From assembly GCA_965217625.1 (NCBI GenBank), contig OZ244557.1, positions 1,116,001 to 1,180,000 of the forward strand: DNA of 64,000 bases, read 5' to 3'. The translations under genes and the position numbers were made by a program. A model generated the notes under the pieces. The model worked only from the letters and a program-made list of their open reading frames with translations. It had not been told where the DNA came from and did not search any database. Of the stretch, positions 24,843-33,096 are shown one piece after another; within the stretch, counting starts at the first letter, position 1; every line of letters begins with the position of its first letter. Source of the stretch: TK10-74A sp965217625 (lineage in GTDB: Bacteria > Chloroflexota > Dehalococcoidia > Bin125).

Positions 24843-25717
24843 GAGCTGGGGACTCCAATCACGTCGGACAGGGCACGGAGGTCGGGGAAGCGCCAGGTGG
24901 GCGCGTAGTACAACCGCTTCTCGCGGTCGGCGTCGGCGTAGCGGCGCACCCAGTACGACGCCATGCCGGCGGCGCGGGCGCCGGTGACGTCGGCCAGGGG
25001 GCTGTCGCCGACGTAGAGCACCTCGCCCGCGCCGACGCCGGCCCAGTCGGCGATGGCCTCGAAGAAGGGGCGTCGGGGCTTGTAGGAGCGCACGCCCTCG
25101 GACGAGATGACGGCGTCGACGAGGCCGCGGATGCCGGATCGATCGAGGGCGGGGTCGAGGTGCGCGTCGTCGGCGTTGCTGGCGACGACGATCTTCAGGC
25201 CGCGCCCGCCCGGCGCACCCGAGCGCAGCGCCTCGATGACCTCCACGGCCTCCTCGTAGGGCTGCGCCTGGGCCAGCAGGTCGAACAGGAAGCCCGTCGC
25301 GGCGCGCGGGGCGACGCCCTCCACGGCCGTCTCGCGGAAGGCGTGCGCGAAGTGCGTCGTCCAGGACTCGGCGAAGGGGATGAAGGGGGGCTCCGGCCCG
25401 GTCAGCGGGTGGTCGGGGTCGCGGCCGTGCGCCTTCCCGAGATCGCGCGCGTGGGCCGTCCAGGCCTCCCAGACGGCCTCGCCGCTGGTGTGCCTGACGC
25501 CGTGCTCGCGCAGCAGGCCGTCGACGGCCGGCGCGAAACCGCGCTCGTCGAAGTCGAGCAGCGTGCCGTAGCAGTCGAACGCGACGACGCGGACGTCCTC
25601 GGGCCGGGGCTGCGGCGGCGCCGGTGGCAGCCCGTCGGGCAGCGTCGCGAGCGGCGTCGCCGGCATCGGCGCCGACGGGGCTGCGGGGCTCACGGACTCT
25701 GCGATTCGCGCAGCCAC
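24839..25717 (-). CDS. HAD-superfamily hydrolase in the tetrapyrrole operon
   Basis: A 292-residue HAD-type hydrolase, cytoplasmic. The nucleophile motif is AFDCYGTLLDF (a DxYGT variant, as in haloacid dehalogenase-like and some phosphatase members). Motif II is the S/N in VVASNADD, the motif III Lys lies in SYKPRRPFF and the acidic motif IV is YVGDSPLADVTGA. The first 40 residues are Pro/Ala-rich. AGGAGG 7 nt before GTG 25717 fixes the start, which lies 28 nt inside hemB. Sitting between hemB and hemL suggests a linked task, such as removing a damaged or phosphorylated intermediate, but nothing in the sequence shows the substrate. Confidence 0.87.
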   Translation of the reverse strand: MAARIAESVSPAAPSAPMPATPLATLPDGLPPAPPQPRPEDVRVVAFDCYGTLLDFDERGFAPAVDGLLREHGVRHTSGEAVWEAWTAHARDLGKAHGRDPDHPLTGPEPPFIPFAESWTTHFAHAFRETAVEGVAPRAATGFLFDLLAQAQPYEEAVEVIEALRSGAPGGRGLKIVVASNADDAHLDPALDRSGIRGLVDAVISSEGVRSYKPRRPFFEAIADWAGVGAGEVLYVGDSPLADVTGARAAGMASYWVRRYADADREKRLYYAPTWRFPDLRALSDVIGVPSS

Positions 25718-26751
25718 CGGGCGACCTCCTTGGCGTGATAGCTGATGATCAGGTCGGCGCCGGCGCGGCGGATGCCGGTCAGCGTCTCCAGCGTGACGGC
25801 CCGCTCGTCGAGCCAGCCGTTGGCCGCGGCCGCCTTGATCATGGCGTACTCGCCGCTGACGTTGTATGCGACGACCGGCAGATCGGTGCGCTCGCGCGCG
25901 GCGCGGATGAGGTCGAGGTAGGCCAGGGCCGGCTTGACCATGACCAGGTCCGCGCCCTCCTCGATGTCGAGGTCGATCTCGCGCATCGCCTCGCGGCCGT
26001 TGGCGGGGTCCATCTGGTAGCTGCGCCGGTCGCCGAAGGCGGGGGCCGAGTCGGCGGCCTCGCGGAAGGGGCCGTAGAAGGCCGAGGCGAACTTGGCCGC
26101 GTAGGCCAGGATCGGGATCCCGGCGCAGCCTTGCTCGTCGAGCAGGCTGCGAATCGCGCCGACGCGGCCGTCCATCATGTCGCTGGGCGCGACGATGTCG
26201 GCCCCGGCGCGGGCGTGGCTGAGGGCGGTCCGCGCGATCAGCTCCACGCTGGGGTCGTTGAGCACGTCGCCGCCGGGCCCGATCAGGCCGCAGTGGCCGT
26301 GGTCGGTGTACTCGCAGAGGCAGACGTCGGTGATCACGACGAGGTCCGGGTCGGCGTCCTTCAGGGCGCCCACGGCGCGCTGCACGATGCCGTCGTCGGC
26401 GTAGGCCTGGCTGCCCTCGGGATCCTTGCTCGCCGGCAGCCCGAAGAGCAGCACGGCGGGGACGCCCAGCGCGCGCAACTCCGCCGCCTGCGCGGCCAGG
26501 GCGTCGGTCGAGAGCTGGAACTGCCCCGGCATCGGCCCGATGGGCTCGCGCACGCCGCGCCCCTCGGCGACGAACAGCGGGTAGATGAACTGCGACGCAT
26601 CCAGCGCCGTCTCTCGCAGCATGCGTCGCAGGGCGGCCGTGCGTCGCAGTCGCCGGGGGCGACGGCGGGGGCCGGGGTCGTCGCGGGCCGGGGCCGACGG
26701 CCCCTCCTCAGGCATGGGCGGGGGCGTGCGCGGAGGCATGAGCGTGGTCAT
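25690..26751 (-). CDS. hemB: Porphobilinogen synthase (5-aminolevulinate dehydratase)
   Basis: A 353-residue enzyme joining two 5-aminolevulinates into porphobilinogen. The zinc-site cysteines C144, C146 and C154 are in DVCLCEYTDHGHCG. The Schiff-base lysines are K220 (YAAKFASAFYGPFR) and K273 (VMVKPALAYLD), so this is the zinc type. The ATG at 26751 has GGAAAGG 9 nt upstream and lies 44 nt inside the preceding gene; an internal ATG at 26715 lacks a site. The first 35 residues are Pro/Arg-rich and not conserved. Overlaps on both sides indicate strict co-translation in the operon. Confidence 0.95.
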   Translation of the reverse strand: MTTLMPPRTPPPMPEEGPSAPARDDPGPRRRPRRLRRTAALRRMLRETALDASQFIYPLFVAEGRGVREPIGPMPGQFQLSTDALAAQAAELRALGVPAVLLFGLPASKDPEGSQAYADDGIVQRAVGALKDADPDLVVITDVCLCEYTDHGHCGLIGPGGDVLNDPSVELIARTALSHARAGADIVAPSDMMDGRVGAIRSLLDEQGCAGIPILAYAAKFASAFYGPFREAADSAPAFGDRRSYQMDPANGREAMREIDLDIEEGADLVMVKPALAYLDLIRAARERTDLPVVAYNVSGEYAMIKAAAANGWLDERAVTLETLTGIRRAGADLIISYHAKEVARWLRESQSP

Positions 26752-28294
26752 GATCGGCAACCTTTCCAGCGTGCTCGGTCAGCGCGGCGACCAGCCCCGG
26801 GATCGTGTGCTCCCGCGCCACGACGTCGACGCGCAGGCCGGCGTCGGCGGCGGTCTGGGCGGTGATCGGCCCGATGCAGGCGATGACAGCGTCGCGCAGC
26901 AGGTCCACGCGGCCGTCGAGCAGGTCGAGGCAGCCGCGCACGGTCGACGAGGCCGTGAAGCTGGCGATGTCGATCTCCCCGGCCTCGATCCGGGCGACGA
27001 CGGCCGGGTCGGGCCTGACGGGGCGGCGGCTCTCGTACACGGGCAGGTCTTCGACCCGGGCGCCGGCGGCGCGCAGGCGCGAGGGCAGCACCTCGCGCGA
27101 GCCCGCCGCCCTGGGCAGCAGGACGTGGTCGCCCGCCGCGACCTCCGGCGCCAGCGCCTCGGCCAGCGCCTCGGCCACGAAGCGATCGGGCACGACGTCG
27201 GTCCGCAGGCCGTGCGCGCCCAGCGCGTCGACGGTGGCGGGGCCGATCGCGGCCAGCCGCACGCCGCCGAAGGCGCGCGCGTCGAGGCCGGCAGCCTCGA
27301 CCGCCCGCCAGAAGGCGTCGACACCGTTGGCGCTCGTGAAGACGGCCCAGTCGTAGTGGCCGGCGGCCAGCCGCGTCGCGGCGGCGACGGCGGGGGCGAG
27401 GTCGCGGGGGACGATCTCGATGGCGGGAAACTCGATCGGCTCGGCGCCGGCGTCCCACAGCGCAGACGACAGCTTGCCGGCCTGCGCCCGCGTGCGGGTC
27501 ACCAGCACGCGCTTGCCGAACAGCGGGCGGTCGTCGTACCAGCGCAGGCGCTCGCGCAGCGCCACGACGTCGCCGACGACGATCACCGTCGGCGGTGACA
27601 GCGCCGCGGCCGCGGCCGCGGCCGCCAGCTCCGCCAGCGGCGCGCTCACCGTGCGCTGCCGGGGCGTTGCGCCCCATTCGATGGCCGCGGCGGGCGTGGC
27701 GGGGTCGCGGCCCTCGGCGATGAGCCGCGTCGCGATCTCCGCCAGCGCGCGACGCCCCATCAGGAAGACCAGCGTGTCGACGCCGGTCGCGAGGGCCGCC
27801 CAATCGATGCGGGAGGCGGGCTTGCCCGGCGCTTCGTGCCCGGTGACGACGGCGAAGGAGGAGGCCGCGTCGCGATGGGTGATGGGAATGCCGGCGTAGG
27901 CCGGCACGGCGATGGCGGAGGTGATCCCCGGCACGACGTCGAACTCGACCCCGGCCGCGACCAGATCGTCGGCCTCCTCGCCGCCGCGGCCGAAGACGAA
28001 GGGGTCGCCGCCCTTGAGCCGCACGACGCGCTTGCCCGCACGGGCCCGATCGACGAGCAGCCGCCCGATCTCGTCCTGGGGGACGGCGTGGTCCGCGGAG
28101 GCCTTGCCGACGTAGATGCGTTCGGCATCGGCGGGGGCCTCCGCGACGAGGGCCGGATGCGCCAGCCGGTCGTAGACGACGACGTCGGCGCGGCGCAGCC
28201 GCTCGCGTCCGGCGACGGTGATCAGTCCGGGGTCGCCCGGGCCGGCGCCCACCAGGCTCACGCTGCCGCGCCCCTCGGCGCCCTCACGGGTCAC
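26708..28294 (-). CDS. Uroporphyrinogen-III C-methyltransferase / uroporphyrinogen-III synthase fusion
   Basis: A 528-residue two-enzyme fusion. Residues about 10-250 form a SUMT (CobA-type) methyltransferase that makes precorrin-2 with two SAM: VSLVGAGPGDPGLITV, VVRLKGGDPFVFGRGGEE and PGITSAIAVPAYAGIPITHR are its signatures. Residues about 265-510 form HemD, which closes and inverts the tetrapyrrole ring (KRVLVTRTRAQ, FTSANGVDAF, FTASSTVRGCLDLL). The last 16 residues are His/Ala-rich (DHDHAHASAHAPAHA), an unusual possible metal-binding tail. GTG start overlaps hemC by 4 nt. With the adjacent precorrin-2 dehydrogenase it points to siroheme. Confidence 0.94.
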   Translation of the reverse strand: MTREGAEGRGSVSLVGAGPGDPGLITVAGRERLRRADVVVYDRLAHPALVAEAPADAERIYVGKASADHAVPQDEIGRLLVDRARAGKRVVRLKGGDPFVFGRGGEEADDLVAAGVEFDVVPGITSAIAVPAYAGIPITHRDAASSFAVVTGHEAPGKPASRIDWAALATGVDTLVFLMGRRALAEIATRLIAEGRDPATPAAAIEWGATPRQRTVSAPLAELAAAAAAAALSPPTVIVVGDVVALRERLRWYDDRPLFGKRVLVTRTRAQAGKLSSALWDAGAEPIEFPAIEIVPRDLAPAVAAATRLAAGHYDWAVFTSANGVDAFWRAVEAAGLDARAFGGVRLAAIGPATVDALGAHGLRTDVVPDRFVAEALAEALAPEVAAGDHVLLPRAAGSREVLPSRLRAAGARVEDLPVYESRRPVRPDPAVVARIEAGEIDIASFTASSTVRGCLDLLDGRVDLLRDAVIACIGPITAQTAADAGLRVDVVAREHTIPGLVAALTEHAGKVADHDHAHASAHAPAHA

Positions 28295-29196
28295 GACACG
28301 GGCTCGGGCAGGAATTCGCGCGCGCCGCGGGCGAGCAGCCGCTCGCCGGCGCGACGGCCGACGGCCTCGGGATCACTCGCGGGGCCCGACTCCTGCACGG
28401 CGATCACGCGCCGGCCCGTGATGTCGATGGCCCGCGCCAGCAGCGACACCTCGCCGGCCCGCAGGTGCGCCAGGCCGCCGATCGGCACGGCGCAGCCCGC
28501 CCCCAGCGTGCGCAGCAGGGCGCGCTCGGCGCGCAGCGCGACGCCCGTGGGCGGGTGATCGATCTGGGCCAGGGTGTCGCGGGCGTGGGCGTCGTCGTCG
28601 CGGATCTGCAGCCCGATGACCCCCTGCCCGGGCGCGGGCAGCATGACGTCGATCGGCAGCAACTCCGCGACGGCCTCCGTGCGGCCGAGCCGCTCCAGCC
28701 CCGCCGCCGCCAGGATCAGCGCGTCGTACTGGCCATCGGCGAGCTTGCGCAGCCGCGTATCGACGTTTCCCCGAATATCCAGCGGTGCGATGTCGGGCCG
28801 GGCCGCGAGGAGCTGCGCGACGCGCCGGCGGCTGCCGGTGCCGACACGTGCGCCCGGCGCCAGCCCGGCCAGGGTCGCGCCGACCAGCGCGTCGCGGACG
28901 TCGCCGCGCGGCAGCGTGGCGGCGATCGTCGTGCCCGGGAGCAGGTCGCTGGGCATGTCCTTGGCGCTGTGCACGGCGACGTCGATGCGCCCCTCCAGCA
29001 GCGCCTCCTCGAGTTGGCGCACGAAGACGCCCTGCCCGCCGATCGCCAGCAGCGACGCCGTCGCGTCGCGATCACCGGTGGTGCGGACGACGACCGGGGC
29101 CGACTCGACGCCACGGCGGGCCAGCGCCCCCGCGACCGCGTCGGTCTGCCGGCGGGCGAGCGCGCTCCCGCGCGTGCCCAGTCGCAGCGCGGGCAC
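28291..29196 (-). CDS. hemC: Hydroxymethylbilane synthase (porphobilinogen deaminase)
   Basis: A 301-residue cytoplasmic enzyme that joins four porphobilinogens into hydroxymethylbilane. The dipyrromethane cofactor is attached at C235 (LGAGCAVPIGG). The catalytic Asp is D80 in VHSAKDMPSDL, and LGTRGSALARRQTD and GTGSRRR are conserved substrate-binding segments. GTG 29196 lies one base after the hemA stop, implying coupled translation. Length is normal. Confidence 0.96.
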   Translation of the reverse strand: MPALRLGTRGSALARRQTDAVAGALARRGVESAPVVVRTTGDRDATASLLAIGGQGVFVRQLEEALLEGRIDVAVHSAKDMPSDLLPGTTIAATLPRGDVRDALVGATLAGLAPGARVGTGSRRRVAQLLAARPDIAPLDIRGNVDTRLRKLADGQYDALILAAAGLERLGRTEAVAELLPIDVMLPAPGQGVIGLQIRDDDAHARDTLAQIDHPPTGVALRAERALLRTLGAGCAVPIGGLAHLRAGEVSLLARAIDITGRRVIAVQESGPASDPEAVGRRAGERLLARGAREFLPEPVS

Positions 29197-29197
29197 G

Positions 29198-30448
29198 TCA
29201 GTCGTCCTCGACGCCGAAGACGCGTCGCAGGGACTCGGCCGCCGACTCGGTGTCGTCCGCGTCGCGCAGGTAGTGGATCGGATCGTGCAGCAGCTTCTTG
29301 ACGATGGCGGCGCTCATCTTGTCAAGCTTGTCGCGGCCGGCGGGATCGAGCCGCAGGTCGCGCGCCGTGCGATCGACCTCGGCCGCGCGCACGGCGGCCG
29401 CCCGCTCGACGATCGCCTTGATGGTCGGGGCGGCGCGGCGGCCCTCCAGCCAGGCGGCGTAGCCGTCGGCGGCGTCGGCGACGATCGTGCGGACATCCCC
29501 GGCCGCCCGCTGGCGGAGCTGCAGGTTGGCCGCCGAGACGCCCTGCAGGTCGTCGAGGTCGAACACGCGCACGTCGGCGAACTCGCGGATGCGCGGGTCG
29601 ACGTCGCGCGGCACGGCCACGTCGATGAAGGTGCGCGGGGCGACGCGGATGGCGCGCGCGCGCTCGACCAGCGGCGGGTCGATGAGGAAGCCGGGCGCGC
29701 TGCTCGATGTGATGATGAGGTCGGCCGCCGCGATCGCCTCCGCCAAGCGATCGAAGGGGACCACGGCGGCGCCCAGGTACTCGGCCAGGCCCTCGGCGCG
29801 CTCGCGCGTGCGGCTGGTGACGGTGAGGTGCTGGATGCCGCGGTCGCGCAGGGCGCGGGCCGCCAGCATCCCGGCCGCGCCGGCCCCAACGACGAGCGCG
29901 CGGCAGTAGGGCAGCGCCGGCACGTGCTCCCGCGCGAGGTCGACGGCGGCGCTGCTGACGGAGACGGCGTAGCGCCCGATGGGCGTCTCCGAGCGCGCGC
30001 GCTTGCCGGTGCGCAGGGCGTCGTGCAGGAGCCGCGCGAGCGCCGCGTCGAGCGACCGCGCCTCGGCGGCGTCGCTGAGCGCCTCGCGCACCTGCCCCAA
30101 GATCTGGCCCTCGCCCAGCACCTGGGAATCGACGCCCGAGGCGACGCTGAACAGGTGCCGCGGGACCTCGGCGCCTTGCAGGCAGTAGTAGGCGGGCAGG
30201 TCGCCGGGGAACGACAGCCCCTTGAAGTCGGCGAGTTGCTCCATCAGTTCGCCGGGCGGCGCCTCGCTGGCCCGCTGGCCCGTGTGCACGTAGACCTCGG
30301 TGCGGTTGCAGGTGGCGAGCACGACGCCGTTGCCGTACCGCTCGCGGTATCGCTGCAACAGCTGCGGGACTTCGTCGCGCTGCAAGGCGACCCGCTCGCG
30401 CTCGTCGAGCCTGGCAGTGCGATGGCTGACCCCGGCGGCGATCAACAT
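29198..30448 (-). CDS. hemA: Glutamyl-tRNA reductase
   Basis: A 416-residue NADPH enzyme that reduces glutamyl-tRNA to glutamate-1-semialdehyde, the committed step of the C5 pathway. The catalytic Cys is C47 in LATCNRTEVY. GVDSQVLGEGQILGQVREA is the family signature, VVGAGAAGMLAARAL binds NADPH, and the C-terminal helical dimerisation part follows. The start overlaps the precorrin-2 dehydrogenase gene by 7 nt. Together with hemL it confirms 5-aminolevulinate synthesis from glutamate, not from glycine. Confidence 0.96.
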   Translation of the reverse strand: MLIAAGVSHRTARLDERERVALQRDEVPQLLQRYRERYGNGVVLATCNRTEVYVHTGQRASEAPPGELMEQLADFKGLSFPGDLPAYYCLQGAEVPRHLFSVASGVDSQVLGEGQILGQVREALSDAAEARSLDAALARLLHDALRTGKRARSETPIGRYAVSVSSAAVDLAREHVPALPYCRALVVGAGAAGMLAARALRDRGIQHLTVTSRTRERAEGLAEYLGAAVVPFDRLAEAIAAADLIITSSSAPGFLIDPPLVERARAIRVAPRTFIDVAVPRDVDPRIREFADVRVFDLDDLQGVSAANLQLRQRAAGDVRTIVADAADGYAAWLEGRRAAPTIKAIVERAAAVRAAEVDRTARDLRLDPAGRDKLDKMSAAIVKKLLHDPIHYLRDADDTESAAESLRRVFGVEDD

Positions 30449-31161
30449 GCGCCCGATCCCCCTCCGGTCGCCGCGCCCTGCGCCACATCCTGCGACGCGA
30501 AGTCCCGCGGCGGCGGCGCGGCCAGCGGGGCGCCCAGCCTCGCCAGCAGGAGCGCCTTGGCCTGCCCCGTGCGTCGCTGCGCGAGCAGGGCGCGCAGGTT
30601 GCCGTCGATCGCGCGCTGCCAGGTCTCCTGGCTGATCTGCGGCAGCAGGCCGCGGGCCTTGAGGTCGGCGCGCACCTCGGCCAGCAATTCGGCGAGCGGC
30701 ACGAAGTCCTCGCTGAAGTAGTCGCTCAGCTCCTCCCGCACGCGGCGCGCCATGGCCGGGCTGCCGCCGCCGGTGGAGATAGCGATCGTAATCGGGCCCT
30801 GCCGCACGACGGAGGGCAGGATGTAGTCGCAGTTGGCGGGATCGTCGGCGGCGTTGACCCAGATGCCGCGGCGGCGGCCCTCGGCCCGGATGGCGGCGTT
30901 GGCGGAGCGGTCGGCGGTGGCGATGAAGACCATCTCGAAGCCGGCCATGTCGCCCTCCGCGTAGGCGCGGGGGATGTGCGTGATGTGGCCTGCGTCGGCC
31001 TGCGCCTGCAAGTCCTCGGCCAGCTGCGGGCTGATGACCGTCACGTTCGACGCCTCCGCGCGCAGCAGCACGGTGGTCTTCTCCAGCCCGACGGCGCCGC
31101 CGCCGATGACCAGGATCGGCCGCTGCCGCACGTCGACGAAGATCGGGAAGTAGGGCCCCAT
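30442..31161 (-). CDS. Precorrin-2 dehydrogenase / sirohydrochlorin ferrochelatase-like protein
   Basis: A 239-residue protein of the CysG N-terminal/Met8/SirC group, which oxidises precorrin-2 to sirohydrochlorin with NAD and in some members inserts iron. Landmarks are PIFVDVRQRPILVIGGGAVG (N-terminal NAD site), FIATADRSANAAI, GIWVNAADDPANCDYILPS and ISTGGGSPAMARRVREELS. Its stop overlaps hemA and its start overlaps the HTH regulator by one base (TGATG). With the SUMT half of the fused gene it completes a route to sirohydrochlorin or siroheme. Confidence 0.92.
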   Translation of the reverse strand: MGPYFPIFVDVRQRPILVIGGGAVGLEKTTVLLRAEASNVTVISPQLAEDLQAQADAGHITHIPRAYAEGDMAGFEMVFIATADRSANAAIRAEGRRRGIWVNAADDPANCDYILPSVVRQGPITIAISTGGGSPAMARRVREELSDYFSEDFVPLAELLAEVRADLKARGLLPQISQETWQRAIDGNLRALLAQRRTGQAKALLLARLGAPLAAPPPRDFASQDVAQGAATGGGSGAC

Positions 31162-31811
31162 CAGCCGCCCTCCTCCGCGTCGGGCTCGTAGGCCGACGTC
31201 AGGCCGACGAGCAGTTGGTCTTCGAGCACCGCGACCCGCTCCCAGAGTCCCGCCGTGGCGTCGGGGCTGAGGCCACGGTTGACGGCGTAGGCGCGCACGG
31301 CCTCGTCCATGCCGCGGCGGAAATAGGCGAAGGCGGCGACGGCGTCGGTCAGCCGCACGCCCTCGCCCTGCAGCACGACGGCGTAGCGGCGCCCCAGGCC
31401 GCCGCCCTGCTCCTCCAGCGCGTCGCGGCCGGCGTCGTCGCTCAGGTAGCGCTCGACGAGGCCGACTGTCTGACGGCCCAGCCGCGCGAGCTGTGAGCGG
31501 CCGTCCGCGGAGATCCCATCGAGCCAGCCGCGCTGGGCGGCGTCAGCTTCGAGCAGCCGCGCGCGGATGCGGCCCACGGCGTCGCCGTCGAAGGCGGGGC
31601 GGTCGACGAGATCCTCGCCGGCGGCGTCGATGATGCGGCGCAACCCAGCCGCGGCGAAGCGCCGATGTCCGCCGGGCGTGCGGAACGTCTGCACGAGGCC
31701 GGCGTCGGCCCAGCGCCGCAGCGTCGATTCGTTGACGCCCAGGATGCGGCTGGCCTCGCCGAGGCCGAGCCACTCGGGCTCCGGGCGTCGCTGGCCCTGG
31801 AAGGTCGCCAT
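31161..31811 (-). CDS. MerR-type HTH regulator heading the tetrapyrrole operon
   Basis: A 216-residue DNA-binding protein. The winged helix of the MerR/excisionase type spans about 14-62 (LGLGEASRILGVNESTLRRWADAGLV, then FRTPGGHRRF). The remaining about 150 residues are helical with no recognised ligand site and no Cys cluster. Its first position in the operon and the overlap with the next gene suggest it senses pathway state or light and controls these genes and itself (inference). Four 10-bp direct repeats lie 40-80 bp upstream and are a candidate binding site. Some MerR members (CarH type) use direct repeats, but the B12-binding domain of CarH is not evident here. Confidence 0.82.
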   Translation of the reverse strand: MATFQGQRRPEPEWLGLGEASRILGVNESTLRRWADAGLVQTFRTPGGHRRFAAAGLRRIIDAAGEDLVDRPAFDGDAVGRIRARLLEADAAQRGWLDGISADGRSQLARLGRQTVGLVERYLSDDAGRDALEEQGGGLGRRYAVVLQGEGVRLTDAVAAFAYFRRGMDEAVRAYAVNRGLSPDATAGLWERVAVLEDQLLVGLTSAYEPDAEEGG

Positions 31812-31850
31812 GGGGTGCTAGTTCCCTCGCGTGCCAGGTCCGCCTGCGCG

Positions 31851-31890
31851 ATCGGCGAATCTCCGCAAACCTGCGCAAAACTATGCGAAC
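31851..31890. repeat. Four 10-bp direct repeats upstream of the HTH regulator
   Basis: Units ATCGGCGAAT, CTCCGCAAAC, CTGCGCAAAA and CTATGCGAAC follow each other with an exact 10-bp period; the last three are closest. One helical turn per unit puts them on one DNA face, as expected of an operator bound by stacked subunits. Confidence 0.55.
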
Positions 31891-32034
31891 GCGGGGATTC
31901 TAGGCATCTCTGGACGTTCGGACAATGGCGCAGGGGACAGAGTCGCGCGTCTGGCGCCGGGAGACCGTCGGCCGGATGGCCGACCTGCGCCGCCGGACAG
32001 TGGGGGCGCGGCTCAGGTACCCGAAGCCGATCGC

Positions 32035-32409
32035 CTAGCGCGCTTCGGTGATCGCGTCCTTGACCTCGCGGGGTGTCCGCGGCGAGGCAAGAAGAGCCGC
32101 CTGAATCCTGGTCAGCAGGTCATCCTGGAACGGGGCATGCGGCTCGAAAACCCCCGTCTCGATGTTCTTCTGGAGCCTCGTGGCGTCGGTGAGCTCCGCC
32201 CCCTTGCGGTAGATGCAGGATGCGCGTGTGACGAAGGGATGGTCTCCGGGGTGAATGATCTCGCATGCCCTGTCGCAGTTCCGGCGGCGTCCGGGATCAT
32301 GCGTCGTCAGGTTCGCGACCGCGACGTGTCCGGCTGCGGTCGTCTCGCTCAGCACAACCCAAAGATGCCCGCCAAAGTCCAGCCCGAAGAACGTGTCGCC
32401 AGGGGTCAC
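32035..32409 (-). CDS. Putative toxin partner of the Panacea antitoxin
   Basis: A 124-residue protein without a firm family name. The start (GDTFFGLDFGGHLWVVLSE) resembles the small beta-barrel opening of MazF/PemK-type proteins but lacks enough motifs to claim that fold. Later landmarks are VANLTTH, the HPGDHPF segment and RASCIYRKGAEL. GTG 32409 overlaps the Panacea-gene stop by 4 nt (GTGA), the usual toxin-antitoxin layout. Size fits a toxin. G+C is nearer 60% than the flanking 72%, in keeping with transfer. Function is inferred only from its partner. Confidence 0.65.
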   Translation of the reverse strand: MTPGDTFFGLDFGGHLWVVLSETTAAGHVAVANLTTHDPGRRRNCDRACEIIHPGDHPFVTRASCIYRKGAELTDATRLQKNIETGVFEPHAPFQDDLLTRIQAALLASPRTPREVKDAITEAR

Positions 32410-32996
32410 CTGGCCATCGCGGCGTGGAAGCCGTACACGGCCTCCGCATCCTCGATGGCGAGCGCGACTTCGCGTTCCGAATAGCCCGCGAAGCGCAGGA
32501 TCTGCGCGGGATCAATCGGACGAGAGCCTCGCCCCGGGTCCTCCCACTCTGGCAGTGCGTGCGTGTGATCGACGATCTGCCAGTCGGTTTCGCTGCGATA
32601 GCGCTCGAAGACCCGTTCCAGGATGGTCGTCTCGTACTCCGACAGCGACCCCCAGCCAGGATCAGCCAGGAGAGCCACCGTGCGGACCCCATCGCGCTCG
32701 ATGTGCTCGTTCCAGTAGGAAGGTTCGCCGTGGAGAGGCTTCTGGATGAGATCGAGGCAGCGGCTGAGCACGGGGCCATGCGTCATCGACAGGAAGCGGT
32801 CCCCCGTGATGGTGGATGCAATTTCAATCAGCGACTGGCGATCCGCGAGGTAGAGCAGTTTGATCAGCCGAAGGTGCGCCATGGGTTCCTGGTGGAGACC
32901 GAGCAGGAACCCGGCGGCCTGCGTGGCCTTCCGCTCATCGAAGAAGAACCGCATCCGAATGGTCTGACGGCGCCTGATTCTCGTGAGGACGGGCAT
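32406..32996 (-). CDS. Panacea-domain (SocA-like, DUF4065) antitoxin
   Basis: A 196-residue Panacea/SocA-like protein. Family landmarks are KATQAAGFLLG, the LRLIKLLYLADR helix, LSMTHGPVLSRCLDLI, YWNEHIERDG and ILRFAGYSEREVALAIED. Known Panacea proteins neutralise many unrelated toxins by binding them directly. The ATG at 32996 has AGAGAGG 9 nt upstream and a -10 TATAGT just before it. It is the first gene of a two-gene module placed between the tetrapyrrole and riboflavin operons, an insertion at an operon border. Confidence 0.85.
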   Translation of the reverse strand: MPVLTRIRRRQTIRMRFFFDERKATQAAGFLLGLHQEPMAHLRLIKLLYLADRQSLIEIASTITGDRFLSMTHGPVLSRCLDLIQKPLHGEPSYWNEHIERDGVRTVALLADPGWGSLSEYETTILERVFERYRSETDWQIVDHTHALPEWEDPGRGSRPIDPAQILRFAGYSEREVALAIEDAEAVYGFHAAMAR

Positions 32997-33018
32997 GGCG
33001 GGGAGCCTCTCTCTGCCC

Positions 33019-33024
33019 ACTATA
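33019..33024 (-). promoter_or_regulatory. -10 element of the toxin-antitoxin module
   Basis: Minus-strand TATAGT, one mismatch from consensus, lies 23 bp before the antitoxin ATG. It leaves a short leader with the ribosome site. The -35 is not clear. Confidence 0.5.
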
Positions 33025-33096
33025 GGCCAGTAGCCCACCGCGACGATCGATGCGCGTGCGGCTGGACACGCCCGCACGGACGACGCCGCGACCGAC

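Noticed and set aside
31925..32038. A 37-codon plus-strand frame before the toxin-antitoxin module
   Set aside because: No ribosome site, Arg-rich product, no resemblance to known small proteins, and it overlaps the end of the toxin gene.
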